Shown piece after piece: positions 48,358-60,332 of a stretch of DNA of 62,103 bases. The DNA comes from Candidatus Accumulibacter meliphilus (GTDB lineage: Bacteria > Pseudomonadota > Gammaproteobacteria > Burkholderiales > Rhodocyclaceae): assembly GCA_003332265.1 (NCBI GenBank), contig QPGA01000008.1, positions 56,006-118,108 on the forward strand. The letters are read 5' to 3'. How positions within the stretch are numbered: the first letter of the stretch is position 1; the number at the start of each line of letters is the position of its first letter. Under the pieces are notes generated by a model. The model ran no database searches. It saw only the letters and a program-made list of their open reading frames with translations, and was not told where the DNA came from. Both the position numbers and the translations under genes were made by a program.

Positions 48358-50185
48358 GGGCGGTCTCCTATGTGCAGATGCCAGGCCACCGACCATGCCG
48401 GCAGTTGGCCGCTGGCCAGTGCGTCGGCGTCAAGATTGGCGGTCGCGAAAAGCAGCTGGCCGCCGGGCGGTGTGGCGACCAGCGGATCGTCACCAAGATT
48501 GGCAAGCAGGGTCAGCAGGCTGCGGTCGCCGAGAGTCCAGTTGATCGACAGGCAACGTGGCGACAACAACTTCAACTGCGGATCACCATTGCCCATGCCG
48601 GCCAGACGCGGCGCGATCCACTGGTGACGTAGCGAGAGCAGTTGCCGGTGCAGTTCGAGGGTGGCGCGGTGTGGCTCACGGTCGATCGCGCTCCAGTCGA
48701 GAACGCCGGCGGCGAAGGTCGCCAGCGCGTTCGGATCGGGGATGCTGGCGCGCACTTCCGGATCGGCAAAACGCGCGAAGCGTCCGAATTCGCGGCGGCG
48801 GCCTTCGGTCACCAGGCGCGCGAGTTCGGGGCCGAAGTCGCAGAAGAACTGGAAGGGCTGGGTGGTCGCAAACTCCTCGCCCATGAACAGCAGCGGCGGC
48901 TGCGGCGCGAGCAGCAGGATGCTGGTGACGGCCTCCATCGCCGCCGGCGAAGCGAGGTGAGCGAGACGCTCGCCGAAAGCGCGGTTGCCGATCTGGTCGT
49001 GGTTCTGGAGAAAATTGATGAACGCTGCCGGCGGCAGGTGGGCGCTCGCTTCGCCACGCAGTTCGCCATGCGCGAAGGCCGAGGCTTCGCCCTGATAGGC
49101 GAAGCCCTCGCTCAGGCAGCGACCGAGAAGGCGCACCGGTTCGGCCGCGTAGTCGCTGTAGTAGCCGTCGGTTTCGCCCGTGGCCACGACGTGAAAGCAG
49201 TGGTGGATGTCGTCGTTCCACTGTGCGGTGCCATGCACCAGACGGCCGGACTCGTTGCGGGCGAGATAGCGCGCCTGATTGCGCTCGTTCTCGAGCACCA
49301 TGTGCACGTGCCGCGCGCGTCCCGGCACCGCTTTGAAGGCGGCGGCAAGCTCCTCGATGATGTCCGGCGAGCTGTCGTCGCAGATGGCGTGGATGGCGTC
49401 GAGGCGCAGGCCGTCGAGATGGAACTCCTCCAGCCAGTAGAGGACGTTGTGCACGACGAAGTCGCGCACCGCGCGGCTGCCCTCACCGTCGAAGTTGATC
49501 GCCGCGCCCCAGGGGGTTTCGTGGCGCGGGTTGAAGAAGTCGGGGGCGTAGGCATGCAGATAGTTGCCTTCCGGACCGAAGTGGTTGTAGACGACGTCGA
49601 GCAGGACCATCAGTCCGCGTTCGTGCGCGGCGGCGATCAGGCGCTTGAAATCTTCCGGGCGACCGTACGCGGCGTCGGGTGCGAAGGGCAGAACGCCGTC
49701 GTAGCCCCAGTTGCGCTGCCCCGGGAAGTCCGAGACGGGCATGATTTCGAGCGCGGTGACGCCGAGTTCGACGAGATAGTCGAGGCGCTCGATGGCCCCG
49801 GTGAAGTTGCCGGCCTTGGTGAAGCTGCCGATATGCAGCTCGTAGAGCACCGCTTCTTCCCACGGGCGACCGCGCCACTCGCCGTCGGGCCAGTCGAAGG
49901 CGGCGGCGGCCACGACTTCGGACGCGCCATGCACGTCGTCCGGGTTGAAACGTGAAGCGGGATCGGGGACCAGCAAGCCGTCGGGCAGCTTGAACAGGTA
50001 GCGGTTGCCGGCTTCTGCTTCGGCGACCGTGAGTTCGAACCAGCCGCCCGCGGCAGCGGTCATTGGCAGCTCTGCGGCACCGTCGAGTTGCAGGCCGACA
50101 GCGTCCACGCCGGGCGCCCAGAGGCGAAAGCGAACGCCGCCTTCGGCGAGCAGCTCGGCGCCGAAAGGCATGCTGTGTTGGCGTT

Positions 50186-50189
<4 letters not shown>
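48354..50189 (-). CDS. treZ: Maltooligosyltrehalose trehalohydrolase TreZ
   Basis: TreZ cuts trehalose from the end of maltooligosyl-trehalose made by TreY. The 611-residue protein has an N-terminal carbohydrate-binding module (FGAELLAEGGVRFRLWAPGVD), the GH13 barrel with nucleophile Asp in DGLRLDAIHAICDDS, acid in MVLENERNQARYL, and NHDQIGNRAFGER, followed by a C-terminal beta domain. The length is typical (about 580-620). It is coupled by ATGA overlaps to glgX upstream and to the MalQ-TreY gene downstream, so TreZ and TreY are made from one transcript. Confidence 0.94.
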
Positions 50190-52318
<2,129 letters not shown>

Positions 52319-52329
52319 GGGTGGATCTC

Positions 52330-53553
52330 CTAAATTTCGTAGCGGGTTACGTCAGGGACATCCAGACCTTTGGCCAAAACCACTACGCCGCCGTTGCTGA
52401 CCGTATAGCGGGCGCGGTCGGCGGCGGCATCGAAGCCAATGCGTGCATTCGGCTCGACGACGTTGTAGCGGTCGACAATGACCCGCTTGAGACGCGCGCC
52501 ACGGCGGATGACGGTGTAGTCCATGATCAGGCAGTCGTCGATCTCGACGTCTTCCTCGACGACGACTTCACGACGCAGCATCGAGTTGCTGATGCGCGCG
52601 TTCTTGATCAGCGAGCCGGCGGCGATGGTGCTGTTGCTGATGTTGCCGGAGATCAGTGGCGATGGTCCCTGGTAGGAACTCGAGTTGATGAACCATTTCG
52701 GATTGAAGAGGTTGAAGCGCGGCTTGGCGCTGAGGACGTCGTAGTGGGCTTCGTAATAGGCGTCGATGTCGCCGACGTCGCGCCAGTACGACTGTTCCTC
52801 GTAATCGGCGACGCCGGGGACGTGGTTGTCAGCGAAGTTGTAGGCCAGGACCTGGTGCGTCTTGATCAGCCGCGGCAGGATGTGGTGGCCGAAATCGTGC
52901 TCGCCGTTCGCATGGGCCTCGCGCAGCGCTTTCAGCAGGACGTCGGTGTTGAACAGATAGTTGCCCATCGAGCCGTAGGCACGCGTCCGGTCGGTGAGCA
53001 TCGCCGGTGGATTCGCCGGTTTCTCGAGGAAGCTGCGGATGCGGTGTCGCTTGTCGGCGTCGATGATGCCGAAAGCCGAGGCAGCGGCCAGAGGCACCGG
53101 AATCGCCGCCACCGACACGTGCGCCGAATTCCGGCGGTGGAACTCGATCATCTGGCGCACATCCATGCGGTAGATGTGATCGGCGCCGAAGACGGCGACC
53201 ATGTCCGGCGAGTGGCGCTCGATGAGGTTGATGTTCTGGAAGACGGCGTCGGATGTCCCCTGGAACCACTCCGCACCGCCGCCGCGCATTTGCGGTGGCA
53301 CGACGGTGACGAACTGGCCGGTGTAGGCATTGGAATTTCCCCAGGCCTTGGCGACGTGCTCGATCAGCGACTGCGACTTGTACTGAACCATCATGTAGAT
53401 GCCGCGGATCTCCGAGTTCACCAGGTTACTGAGCACGAAGTCGGCGATCCGGTAGCGGCCGCCGAAAGGAACCGCCGGCTTGGAGCGTTGTGCAGTCAGA
53501 GGATGTAGCCGGGAACCCTGGCCGCCGGCCAGGACCATCGCAAGTACTTTCAT
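52330..53553 (-). CDS. glgC: Glucose-1-phosphate adenylyltransferase GlgC
   Basis: GlgC makes ADP-glucose from glucose-1-phosphate and ATP, the committed step of glycogen synthesis. The 407-residue protein has the nucleotide loop VLAMVLAGGQGSRLHPLT, GGRYRIADFVLSN, AVFGADHIYRMD, and the sugar-phosphate loop FLEKPANPP, followed by a left-handed beta-helix domain. It is close to the E. coli length (431). The allosteric activator type cannot be told. It lies 26 bp after treS and 11 bp before glgX in the same operon. No glgA accompanies it here. Confidence 0.95.
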   Translation of the reverse strand: MKVLAMVLAGGQGSRLHPLTAQRSKPAVPFGGRYRIADFVLSNLVNSEIRGIYMMVQYKSQSLIEHVAKAWGNSNAYTGQFVTVVPPQMRGGGAEWFQGTSDAVFQNINLIERHSPDMVAVFGADHIYRMDVRQMIEFHRRNSAHVSVAAIPVPLAAASAFGIIDADKRHRIRSFLEKPANPPAMLTDRTRAYGSMGNYLFNTDVLLKALREAHANGEHDFGHHILPRLIKTHQVLAYNFADNHVPGVADYEEQSYWRDVGDIDAYYEAHYDVLSAKPRFNLFNPKWFINSSSYQGPSPLISGNISNSTIAAGSLIKNARISNSMLRREVVVEEDVEIDDCLIMDYTVIRRGARLKRVIVDRYNVVEPNARIGFDAAADRARYTVSNGGVVVLAKGLDVPDVTRYEI

Positions 53554-53579
53554 GGTGTTCTCTCCTTAACGGGTAAAAA

Positions 53580-56500
53580 TCAGCTGGGTTCTTGATCTTC
53601 GAGGTTCCTGAGCAGGCTGAAGAGGGGCACCGAGACCCAGTCTGGCCGGTTGCCCATTTCGTAGCGCAGCTCGTAGAGCGCTTTCTCGATCACGAAAAAT
53701 TCGATCAGTCGCTCAGCGGCACCAGGCTCCTCCGGCCATGCCGGGCAGCCCTGCACGGCAGCTCGGTAGCCGCTCATGAAGGCGGCGCGGACCTGCTCCT
53801 CCCAGCTCGCGACCAGCGGGCCGGCACGATGGCGGTCGACCGGGTCTTCGTTGGTCAGGCGGTTGGTGGCCACCGCGGCCGCATAGCTGAACGAGCGCAG
53901 CATGCCGGCAACGTCGCGCAGCGGCGAATGCTTCTGGCGACGCTCGTCCATTGAACGCGCGGGTTCGCCCTCGAAGTCGATGATCACGAAATCCTCTTCA
54001 ACGCGCAGCACCTGCCCGAGGTGGTAGTCGCCGTGATAGCGCATCTTGGCGGCGCTGATGCCGGCCAGTGCCTGCGGCGAAATGCGGTCCAGGAGCACCG
54101 AGCGCACTGCCGACAGGCGATCGCAGCCTGCGCGCACCTCCTCGGGGAAATCCTCGCTGCGCCGTTCGATTTCGTCGAGTGTGGTCACGGCTTCGGCTTT
54201 CAGCGCGTTCGACCAGTTGCTCATGTCCTGCTCAGTGATCGGCTCGCGTTCGAAGGCAGCATCGCCGGTCGAACGACCGAAAGCCTGGTGCAGCTCACCG
54301 GTACGGCGGCCGAGCACCTCGATCAGGGTCAGGAAGTAGGCATGCGGGTTGCCGTCAAGCTCGTCGGACGCTACGGCGACTTCGGAGAGATAGCGTTCAA
54401 GGTAGTCGAGCGTGAAGTTCCAGCTGTCCCCCTGGTTCTTGGTATAGCCCTGCAATAGTGCCAGGGTCATCGTCTGGCCGTCGGCACGACGGATTTCGAC
54501 CGAGCCGGCGACCGGCGCAATGTGCGCGTAGGGCGAGGTATCGGTCAGGAAGCGGCCGACTTCGACTTCAGGGTTGGTCCCCGTCTGCAGGCGACGATAG
54601 CCCTTGAGGAACAGTTTGTCACCAAAGTACACCGCGGTATTGCTCTGTTCCAGCGACGGATGCCGTACCGGTGCGTCGAGTCCGGCGGCGAGCTTGGCAA
54701 AGGCCGGCGAGGCGTGGAACTCGAGGCGACCGCGGGCAAAGGGGATGGTCACGTTCCTGCCGATTCCCTCGGCCAGGTCGCGGCAGAAGCCGTCGGAGCC
54801 GAAGGCACCGTAAAGCAGGCCGGTGCGGTCCTGCTGGCGCACTCTGGCCAGCGCCCACGCGGCCAGCAAGGCACGCTCCTCTTCGCTGGTCTGGTCGTCC
54901 CAGCAGATCGCCAGCGGCAGGAAGTAGACCTGTGGCTCGATGCCGGCGCAGTGCACTTCGATGATGGTCAGCAACCAGCTGCCCTTGTCGGTATCCCACG
55001 GCGCCTGCTCGATGATCTTGATGCTCTCGATGGCGTGCCCCTTGCCGGCAAACCAGCGTTTGGTGAGCAGGTAGGGCGCCAGCACCTTGTGCTGCAACTG
55101 GTCGCGGGTGGTGGCGGCGATCGCCCGGCGCACGGTGGTGGCGGTGGTCTTGCCACCCGAGAAAGTCAGCCAGCCCTCGGTGAGCACCAGTACCGGCAGC
55201 TCGGCGCGAGCCAGGCGTTCTTCATGCCAGTAGGGAACTTCGGCGTCGGTGGTCAGGCGGAAGCAGTAGGTGCCGTGGCCGGCCAGGGTCAGCAGGTAGG
55301 GCAGATCGCCGATCGGCGGGAAGGCCGAGCGGCCGAGCAGTTCGACCGGCACGCGGCCCTTGAAAGCCATCAGGTCGAGTTCCACCGGCTGCGCGTTGCG
55401 CGACAGATTGACTACGCAGAGCAGGGTCTCGTCCTCGTATTCGCGCACATAGGCGAGAATCTTGCGGTTACCCGGCTCGAGGAAGATGATGCTGCCGCGG
55501 CCGAAAGCTTTGTAGTTCTTGCGCACCGCGATCAGGCGCTTGGTCCAGTGCAGCAGCGACGACGGATTGCGCGCCTGCGCTTCGACGTTGATTGCCTCGT
55601 AACCGTAGATCGGGTCCATGTTCGGCGGCAGGTAGAGTCGCTGCGGATCGGCCCGGGAGAAGCCGGCGTTGCGGTCCGGGCTCCACTGCATCGGCGTGCG
55701 CACGCCGTTGCGATCGCCGAGGTAGATGTTGTCACCCATGCCGATTTCGTCACCATAGTAAAGCACCGGCGAGCCGGGCAGGGTGAGGATCAGGAAGGTC
55801 ACCAGTTCGATCTTGTGGCGGTTGTTGTCCATCAGCGGCGCCAGGCGGCGGCGGATGCCGACGTTGACGCGCATCCGCGGATCGGAGGCATAGGCCTTGT
55901 ACATGAAGGCGCGTTCGCTCTCGGTGACCATTTCCAGGGTCAGTTCATCATGGTTGCGCAGGAAGATCGCCCACTGGCAGTTCTCGGGGATCTCCGGCGT
56001 CTGGTTCATGATCTCGATGATCGGATGGCGTTCTTCCTGGGCCACGGCCATGAAGATGCGTGGCATCACCGGGAAGTTGTAGGCCATGTGGCACTCGTCG
56101 CCGTCGCCGAAGTACTCGCGCACATCTTCCGGCCACATATTGGCCTCGGCGAGCAGCATGCGGTTCTTGTAGCGCGAATCGATGACCGCACGGATCTGCT
56201 TGATGACTTCGTGCGTCTCGGGCACGTTCTCGTTGTTCGTGCCTTCGCGCACGCAGAGGTAGGGAATGGCATCGAGGCGCAGGCCGTCGACGCCCATATC
56301 CAGCCAGAAGCGCATGATCCGGATCACCGCTTTGACGACGTCCGGATTGTTGTGGTTGAGATCCGGCTGGTGCGAGAAGAAACGGTGCCAGTAGTAGGCC
56401 TTGGCGACATCGTCCCAGGCCCAGTTCGACTTCTCGGTGTCGGTGAAGATGATGCGCGTTTCGGGAAACTTCTTGTCGGTATCCGACCACACGTAGAAAT

Positions 56501-56927
56501 CGCGCTTTTTCGACCCGGCCGGGGCCCGCCTTGCCGCCTTAAACCAGGGGTGTTGGTCAGAGGTGTGGTTGATGACCAGTTCGGTGATTACCCGCAGTCC
56601 GCGGCGATGGGCTTCGCGGATGAAGACGCGCGCGTCGTTGCGGTTGCCGTAGTCCGGACTGACATTGTGATAGTCGGAAATATCGTAGCCGTCGTCGCGC
56701 ATCGGCGAGGGATAGAAGGGCAGCAGCCAGACCGTATTGACGCCCAGATCCTGGATGTAGTCGAGCTTCTCGGTCAGGCCCTTGAAATCACCGATGCCGT
56801 CGTCGCCACTGTCCTTGAAGGCTTTTACGTGCAATTCATAGATGATCGCGTCCTTGTACCAAAGGGGATCGTTTTCCCAGGTCACTTCGGCCACTGCGGC
56901 GGCTTTTTCCATCAATTCGTTGGCCAT
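53580..56927 (-). CDS. treS: Trehalose synthase fused to maltokinase (TreS-Mak)
   Basis: This 1115-residue protein interconverts trehalose and maltose (TreS, residues 1 to about 560) and phosphorylates maltose to maltose-1-phosphate (maltokinase part, about 600-1115). The TreS barrel shows nucleophile Asp219 in DGLRLDAIPYL, acid Glu261 in LLAEANMWPEDV, and FLRNHDELTLEM. The kinase part shows KVLAPYLLTKRWFAGKGH, HGDYHLGQVLR and IIDFEGEPARSMDERR. Three in-frame ATGs lie close together; GGAGGA is inside the longest, so the ATG at 56927 was chosen. Maltose-1-phosphate normally feeds GlgE, which is not in this window. glgC follows at 26 bp. Confidence 0.94.
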   Translation of the reverse strand: MANELMEKAAAVAEVTWENDPLWYKDAIIYELHVKAFKDSGDDGIGDFKGLTEKLDYIQDLGVNTVWLLPFYPSPMRDDGYDISDYHNVSPDYGNRNDARVFIREAHRRGLRVITELVINHTSDQHPWFKAARRAPAGSKKRDFYVWSDTDKKFPETRIIFTDTEKSNWAWDDVAKAYYWHRFFSHQPDLNHNNPDVVKAVIRIMRFWLDMGVDGLRLDAIPYLCVREGTNNENVPETHEVIKQIRAVIDSRYKNRMLLAEANMWPEDVREYFGDGDECHMAYNFPVMPRIFMAVAQEERHPIIEIMNQTPEIPENCQWAIFLRNHDELTLEMVTESERAFMYKAYASDPRMRVNVGIRRRLAPLMDNNRHKIELVTFLILTLPGSPVLYYGDEIGMGDNIYLGDRNGVRTPMQWSPDRNAGFSRADPQRLYLPPNMDPIYGYEAINVEAQARNPSSLLHWTKRLIAVRKNYKAFGRGSIIFLEPGNRKILAYVREYEDETLLCVVNLSRNAQPVELDLMAFKGRVPVELLGRSAFPPIGDLPYLLTLAGHGTYCFRLTTDAEVPYWHEERLARAELPVLVLTEGWLTFSGGKTTATTVRRAIAATTRDQLQHKVLAPYLLTKRWFAGKGHAIESIKIIEQAPWDTDKGSWLLTIIEVHCAGIEPQVYFLPLAICWDDQTSEEERALLAAWALARVRQQDRTGLLYGAFGSDGFCRDLAEGIGRNVTIPFARGRLEFHASPAFAKLAAGLDAPVRHPSLEQSNTAVYFGDKLFLKGYRRLQTGTNPEVEVGRFLTDTSPYAHIAPVAGSVEIRRADGQTMTLALLQGYTKNQGDSWNFTLDYLERYLSEVAVASDELDGNPHAYFLTLIEVLGRRTGELHQAFGRSTGDAAFEREPITEQDMSNWSNALKAEAVTTLDEIERRSEDFPEEVRAGCDRLSAVRSVLLDRISPQALAGISAAKMRYHGDYHLGQVLRVEEDFVIIDFEGEPARSMDERRQKHSPLRDVAGMLRSFSYAAAVATNRLTNEDPVDRHRAGPLVASWEEQVRAAFMSGYRAAVQGCPAWPEEPGAAERLIEFFVIEKALYELRYEMGNRPDWVSVPLFSLLRNLEDQEPS

Positions 56928-57142
56928 TTGTATCATTTCCTCCACTCAGGGGAAGTCATCAAGGTCAGGTGTCTCGTCGCAACGAGAAGGGGGTTGTCAG
57001 CAATTGTGTCGACCGCCTGGCAAGGCGTACCGGCGGCGAGCCGGTACGGCCAGGGGCTGTTTTTATCCGGTCGGCCCGACCGTTTTGCGGGTCCGGGCGG
57101 ACGATGGTTAATGTGAAAGTCGCGTATGCGACTCACGAACCT

Positions 57143-57167
57143 CCCTTCTCCCCTCGCGGGAGAAGGG
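57143..57167. repeat. REP-like hairpin
   Basis: CCCTTCTCCC and GGGAGAAGGG form a 10-bp perfect stem with a CTCGC loop, followed by GCCGGGG. A related hairpin with the same loop and following GCCG lies at 61763-61784. The pattern matches a common class of extragenic palindromes in Proteobacteria. It could act as a transcript stabiliser or terminator. Confidence 0.7.
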
Positions 57168-57185
57168 CCGGGGGAAGAGGGGAAA

Positions 57186-57235
57186 ACGGTCATGACTTTC
57201 ATGATCTGGGGTGTCTCGCTTGTCATGACCGTTAG
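57186..57235. repeat. Dispersed 50-bp repeat, copy 2 (11-bp inverted ends)
   Basis: The copy has the same ACGGTCATGAC and GTCATGACCGT inverted ends and interior as the element at 33709-33759, differing by one base in TGATCTGGGG and by the short spacer (GCT for CACG). On the minus strand it lies 132 bp past the glgB stop. Confidence 0.85.
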
Positions 57236-57367
57236 CAGGGCGTCATCGTCGATCACGGCATGAAGTGGTCAAGCATGACGGGATTGTCGAGCGCATGCAA
57301 GGGGGATGCACGACCGCAGCTCTGGTCCGGATTCCCCCTCGCGTGGGCAGGGCGAAAACGTCATCGC

Positions 57368-59302
57368 TCATGAAAGGGCTTGGTTCTCGGGGATCGGCTT
57401 GAAGACCAGCACTGCCAGCGGCGGCACGGTCAGCGACAGGGAATGGAAATAGCCATGCGCCGCCTGCGGCGAGGCCTCGACCTGACCAAGGTTACCCATG
57501 CCACTGCCACCATAGAGGGGGGCGTCGCTGTTCAGCACCTCCTGCCACTGGCCGCCGCGCGGCGCGCCGACGAGGTAGTCGTGGCGCGGTACCGGCGTAA
57601 AGTTGCAGACCACCAGCACGGTGTCGTCGCGGTGTTTGCCGTAGCGCAGGAAGCTGACGACGCTTTCCTCCCAGTTCTGGGCATCGATCCAGGCGAAGCC
57701 GTCGCTGTTGAAATCGCGCTCATGCAGCCCCTTTTCCTGGCGATAGACACGGTTGAGGTCTTTGACCCAGGACTGCACGCCAGCGTGCAGCGGGTATTGA
57801 AGGATGTGCCATTCGAGGCTTTCCTCGTGCTGCCACTCGCGTCGTTGGCCTATTTCGCCGCCCATGAACAGCAGCTTCTTGCCGGGATGGCTCCACATCA
57901 GGCCATAGAGCAGGCGCAGGTTGGCGAACTGCTGCCACTCGTCACCGGGCATCTTGCCGATCAGCGCGCCCTTGCCATGCACCACTTCGTCGTGTGATAG
58001 CGGCAGGACGAAATTTTCGGTGAACGCGTACCAGATCGTGAACGTCAGCTTGTCGTGCTGGTATTTGCGGAATAGCGGCTGCAGCTGGAAATATTTCAGG
58101 GTGTCGTTCATCCAGCCCATGTTCCACTTCATGCCGAAACCCAGGCCACCCATGTAGGTCGGGCGCGACACCATCGGCCAGGCGGTCGACTCTTCGGCCA
58201 TTGTCTGCACGTCCGGATGGTCGCGATAGACGGCTTCGTTGAGGCTGCGCAGAAAACTCATCGATTCGAGGTTTTCGCGGCCGCCGTGTTCGTTGGGTAT
58301 CCATTCGCCTTCCTCGCGCCCGTAGTCGAGGTAAAGCATCGAGGCGACGGCGTCGACGCGCAGGCCGTCGATGTGGTACTTGTCGAGCCAGAACAAGGCG
58401 CTGGACATCAGAAAGCCGCGCACTTCGTTGCGCCCGAGGTTGAAGATCGAGCTTTTCCAGTCAGGGTGGAAGCCTTGCCGCGGATCTTCGTGCTCGTAGA
58501 GGCAGGTGCCGTCGAAGTTGGCCAGGCCATGGCCATCGGCGGGAAAGTGCGAGGGCACCCAGTCCAGGATGACGCCGATCCCGGCCTGATGCAGGGTGTC
58601 GATCAGGAACATCAGGTCTTCCGGTGTCCCGTAGCGGGCCGTCGGCGCGAAATAGCCCGTCGTCTGATAGCCCCATGAGCCATAGAAGGGATGCTCCATC
58701 ACCGGCATCAGTTCGACGTGGGTGAAGCCCATTTCCTGGACGTAGGCGGTCAACTGATGGGCCATTTCACGGTAGCTCAGCGAGCGGTTGTCGTCCTCGG
58801 GAATGCGCCGCCAGGAACCGAGATGCACTTCGTAGATCGACAGCGGCGCATCGAGGGCATTGATCGCCCGGCGCTTGGCCATCCATTCGCTGTCGCTCCA
58901 GCTGTAGTCGAGGGTGCACAGGCGCGAAGCGCTGCGTGGCGGCTCCTCGGACTGGCGGGCAAAGGGATCGGCTTTCTCCTGCGTACCGTGCCGGCTGCTG
59001 ATCTGGAACTTGTAGCTGTCGCCCAGCGCCGGGCCGGCGATGAAACCCTCCCAGATGCCCGAATGATCGGGGCGACGAAGAAGGTGGTGACTGCCGGCCT
59101 GAAAATTGTTGAAGTCGCCGACCACCGACACGTTCTCGGCATTGGGTGCCCAGACGCTGAACTGGAAACCGCGTTGGCCCCCTTTTTCCGCGGCGTGCGC
59201 GCCGAAACGGTCGTAGAGCCGGGTGTGCTTGCCCTCGCGAAAGAGGTAGATGTCCTGGTCGCTGAACAGGCTGTGGGCAAGGACGGGTTTTGTGACTTTC
59301 AT
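57368..59302 (-). CDS. glgB: 1,4-alpha-glucan branching enzyme GlgB (short form)
   Basis: GlgB makes alpha-1,6 branches in glycogen. The 644-residue protein has CBM48 (FQFSVWAPNAENVSVVGDFNN, about residues 46-66), a GH13 barrel with nucleophile Asp317 in DGLRVDAVASMLYLDYGR, acid Glu370 in MAEESTAWP, and LSHDEVVHGKG. It is shorter than E. coli GlgB (728) because the first N-terminal beta module is absent, which is normal in many bacteria. The frame extends upstream to 59473, but GGAGGTA precedes the ATG at 59302, which overlaps the mscS stop (ATGA). Confidence 0.96.
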   Translation of the reverse strand: MKVTKPVLAHSLFSDQDIYLFREGKHTRLYDRFGAHAAEKGGQRGFQFSVWAPNAENVSVVGDFNNFQAGSHHLLRRPDHSGIWEGFIAGPALGDSYKFQISSRHGTQEKADPFARQSEEPPRSASRLCTLDYSWSDSEWMAKRRAINALDAPLSIYEVHLGSWRRIPEDDNRSLSYREMAHQLTAYVQEMGFTHVELMPVMEHPFYGSWGYQTTGYFAPTARYGTPEDLMFLIDTLHQAGIGVILDWVPSHFPADGHGLANFDGTCLYEHEDPRQGFHPDWKSSIFNLGRNEVRGFLMSSALFWLDKYHIDGLRVDAVASMLYLDYGREEGEWIPNEHGGRENLESMSFLRSLNEAVYRDHPDVQTMAEESTAWPMVSRPTYMGGLGFGMKWNMGWMNDTLKYFQLQPLFRKYQHDKLTFTIWYAFTENFVLPLSHDEVVHGKGALIGKMPGDEWQQFANLRLLYGLMWSHPGKKLLFMGGEIGQRREWQHEESLEWHILQYPLHAGVQSWVKDLNRVYRQEKGLHERDFNSDGFAWIDAQNWEESVVSFLRYGKHRDDTVLVVCNFTPVPRHDYLVGAPRGGQWQEVLNSDAPLYGGSGMGNLGQVEASPQAAHGYFHSLSLTVPPLAVLVFKPIPENQALS

Positions 59303-60225
59303 TGCGTACCTCCGGGGTGTTGCGTGGCGCCTTCCATGGTCAGGTGCAAGGACGGGCTTGAGCCGTCCTTGGCCTGTCCGGGATAGACGGTGAGATGCGG
59401 ATAGGGAATCTCGATGGCGGCAGTATCGAAAGCGTCTTTGAGGCGGCGCAGGTATTCGCGGCGAACGGTCCACTGTTCGATGGCCACGACCTTGAAGCGG
59501 CAGCGCAGGATGACCGCCGAATCGCCCCAGGACTCGACACCGACGATCTCTACGTCGTCAAGAATCTTGGTCGCGAAAGCAGGGTCTGCGCGCAACTCGG
59601 TACCGACGCTACGCATCACCGCGAGCGCCTGATCGACGCTCTCGCGATAGGCGACGCCGACGTCGACCACTGCCTGCGCGAAGCCGCGGGTCATGCTGGT
59701 GACGGTGCTGATGCTGCCGTTCGGAACGAAGTGCACGTGGCCGTCGTAGTTGCGCATGCGCACATAACGCAAGGTGATTTCCTCGACCATGCCGCTCTTG
59801 CCGCCCGCTTCGACGACATCGCCCAGGCGGATCTGGTTCTCGAGCAGCAGGAAGAAGCCCGAGAAGTAATCCTTGACCAGGCTCTGCGCGCCAAAACCGA
59901 CGGCGAGGCCGACGACACCGGCAGCACCGAGGATCGGGGCAACGGAAACGCCCACTTCGGCCAGCACCAGGACGCCGGCGACCAGCGAAATGATCACCGA
60001 GACGGCGTAGCGGCAGACGCGGCCCAGGGTCTCCGCTCGCTGTACCTCTTCGCTATCGCGAATGCTGCGGCTGATGTAAATACGGAAGGTTCGGATCAGT
60101 TTGTGTGAAAAAGCCATCGCCAGCCAGGCAAGCACGAGGATCAGGCTGATGCGCAAGGTCGAGGTTATCGTCGGCGAGAGGTGCTGGCCGACGGAAAGAA
60201 TTTGTTCGAGGATTGCTTTGTCCAT
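59299..60225 (-). CDS. Small-conductance mechanosensitive channel (MscS family)
   Basis: MscS channels open on membrane stretch and release solutes after hypo-osmotic shock. The 308-residue protein has three membrane segments (about residues 20-40, 60-85, 90-110). The pore helix and following beta domain carry the signature GLAVGFGAQSLVKDYFSGFF and VEEITLRYVRMRNYDGHVHFVPNG. The ATG at 60225 has GGAGG five bases before it; an in-frame start at 60243 is less well supported. The stop overlaps the glgB start, which ties solute release to glycogen and trehalose metabolism. It is divergent from marR. Confidence 0.95.
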   Translation of the reverse strand: MDKAILEQILSVGQHLSPTITSTLRISLILVLAWLAMAFSHKLIRTFRIYISRSIRDSEEVQRAETLGRVCRYAVSVIISLVAGVLVLAEVGVSVAPILGAAGVVGLAVGFGAQSLVKDYFSGFFLLLENQIRLGDVVEAGGKSGMVEEITLRYVRMRNYDGHVHFVPNGSISTVTSMTRGFAQAVVDVGVAYRESVDQALAVMRSVGTELRADPAFATKILDDVEIVGVESWGDSAVILRCRFKVVAIEQWTVRREYLRRLKDAFDTAAIEIPYPHLTVYPGQAKDGSSPSLHLTMEGATQHPGGTQ

Positions 60226-60263
60226 ATACCTCCAGGTTGACAAGCGTCAGGTGAAAATTTCGC

Positions 60264-60292
60264 TTGTAAAAATAGTTTGCGCGGAATAGTAT
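60264..60292 (+). promoter_or_regulatory. Candidate sigma-70 promoter for marR in the divergent spacer
   Basis: TTGTAA (60264-60269) and TAGTAT (60287-60292) are separated by 17 bp, each four of six to consensus, with the marR ATG 40 bases further on. The spacer 60226-60332 is much more AT rich than the genome. A CCAG-N4-CTGG dyad at 60302-60313 could be a regulator site. MarR proteins usually bind such divergent spacers and control both sides, which would include mscS-glgB here. Confidence 0.4.
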
Positions 60293-60332
60293 TGCATAAA
60301 ACCAGTTCTCTGGCAACGCAAGGGTTTGCACA

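Larger units (their letters stand above)
56928..57367. other. glgB-treS spacer with repeats, no gene
   Basis: This 440-bp gap splits the glycogen/trehalose block in two on the minus strand. It holds a REP-like hairpin (57143-57167) and copy 2 of the dispersed 50-bp repeat (57186-57235). No frame with coding character is seen. It probably contains the promoter for treS-glgC-glgX-treZ-malQ/treY and the end of the mscS-glgB transcript, so the two sub-operons may be controlled separately. Confidence 0.55.

Noticed and set aside
54522-57116. 864-codon open frame on the plus strand
   Set aside because: It lies antisense to treS, has His/Val/Gly-rich low-complexity translation and no motif; long antisense frames are common opposite high-GC genes.
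57236-57367. Possible small RNA downstream of glgB
   Set aside because: No promoter, stable fold with T tract, or known RNA motif could be identified.
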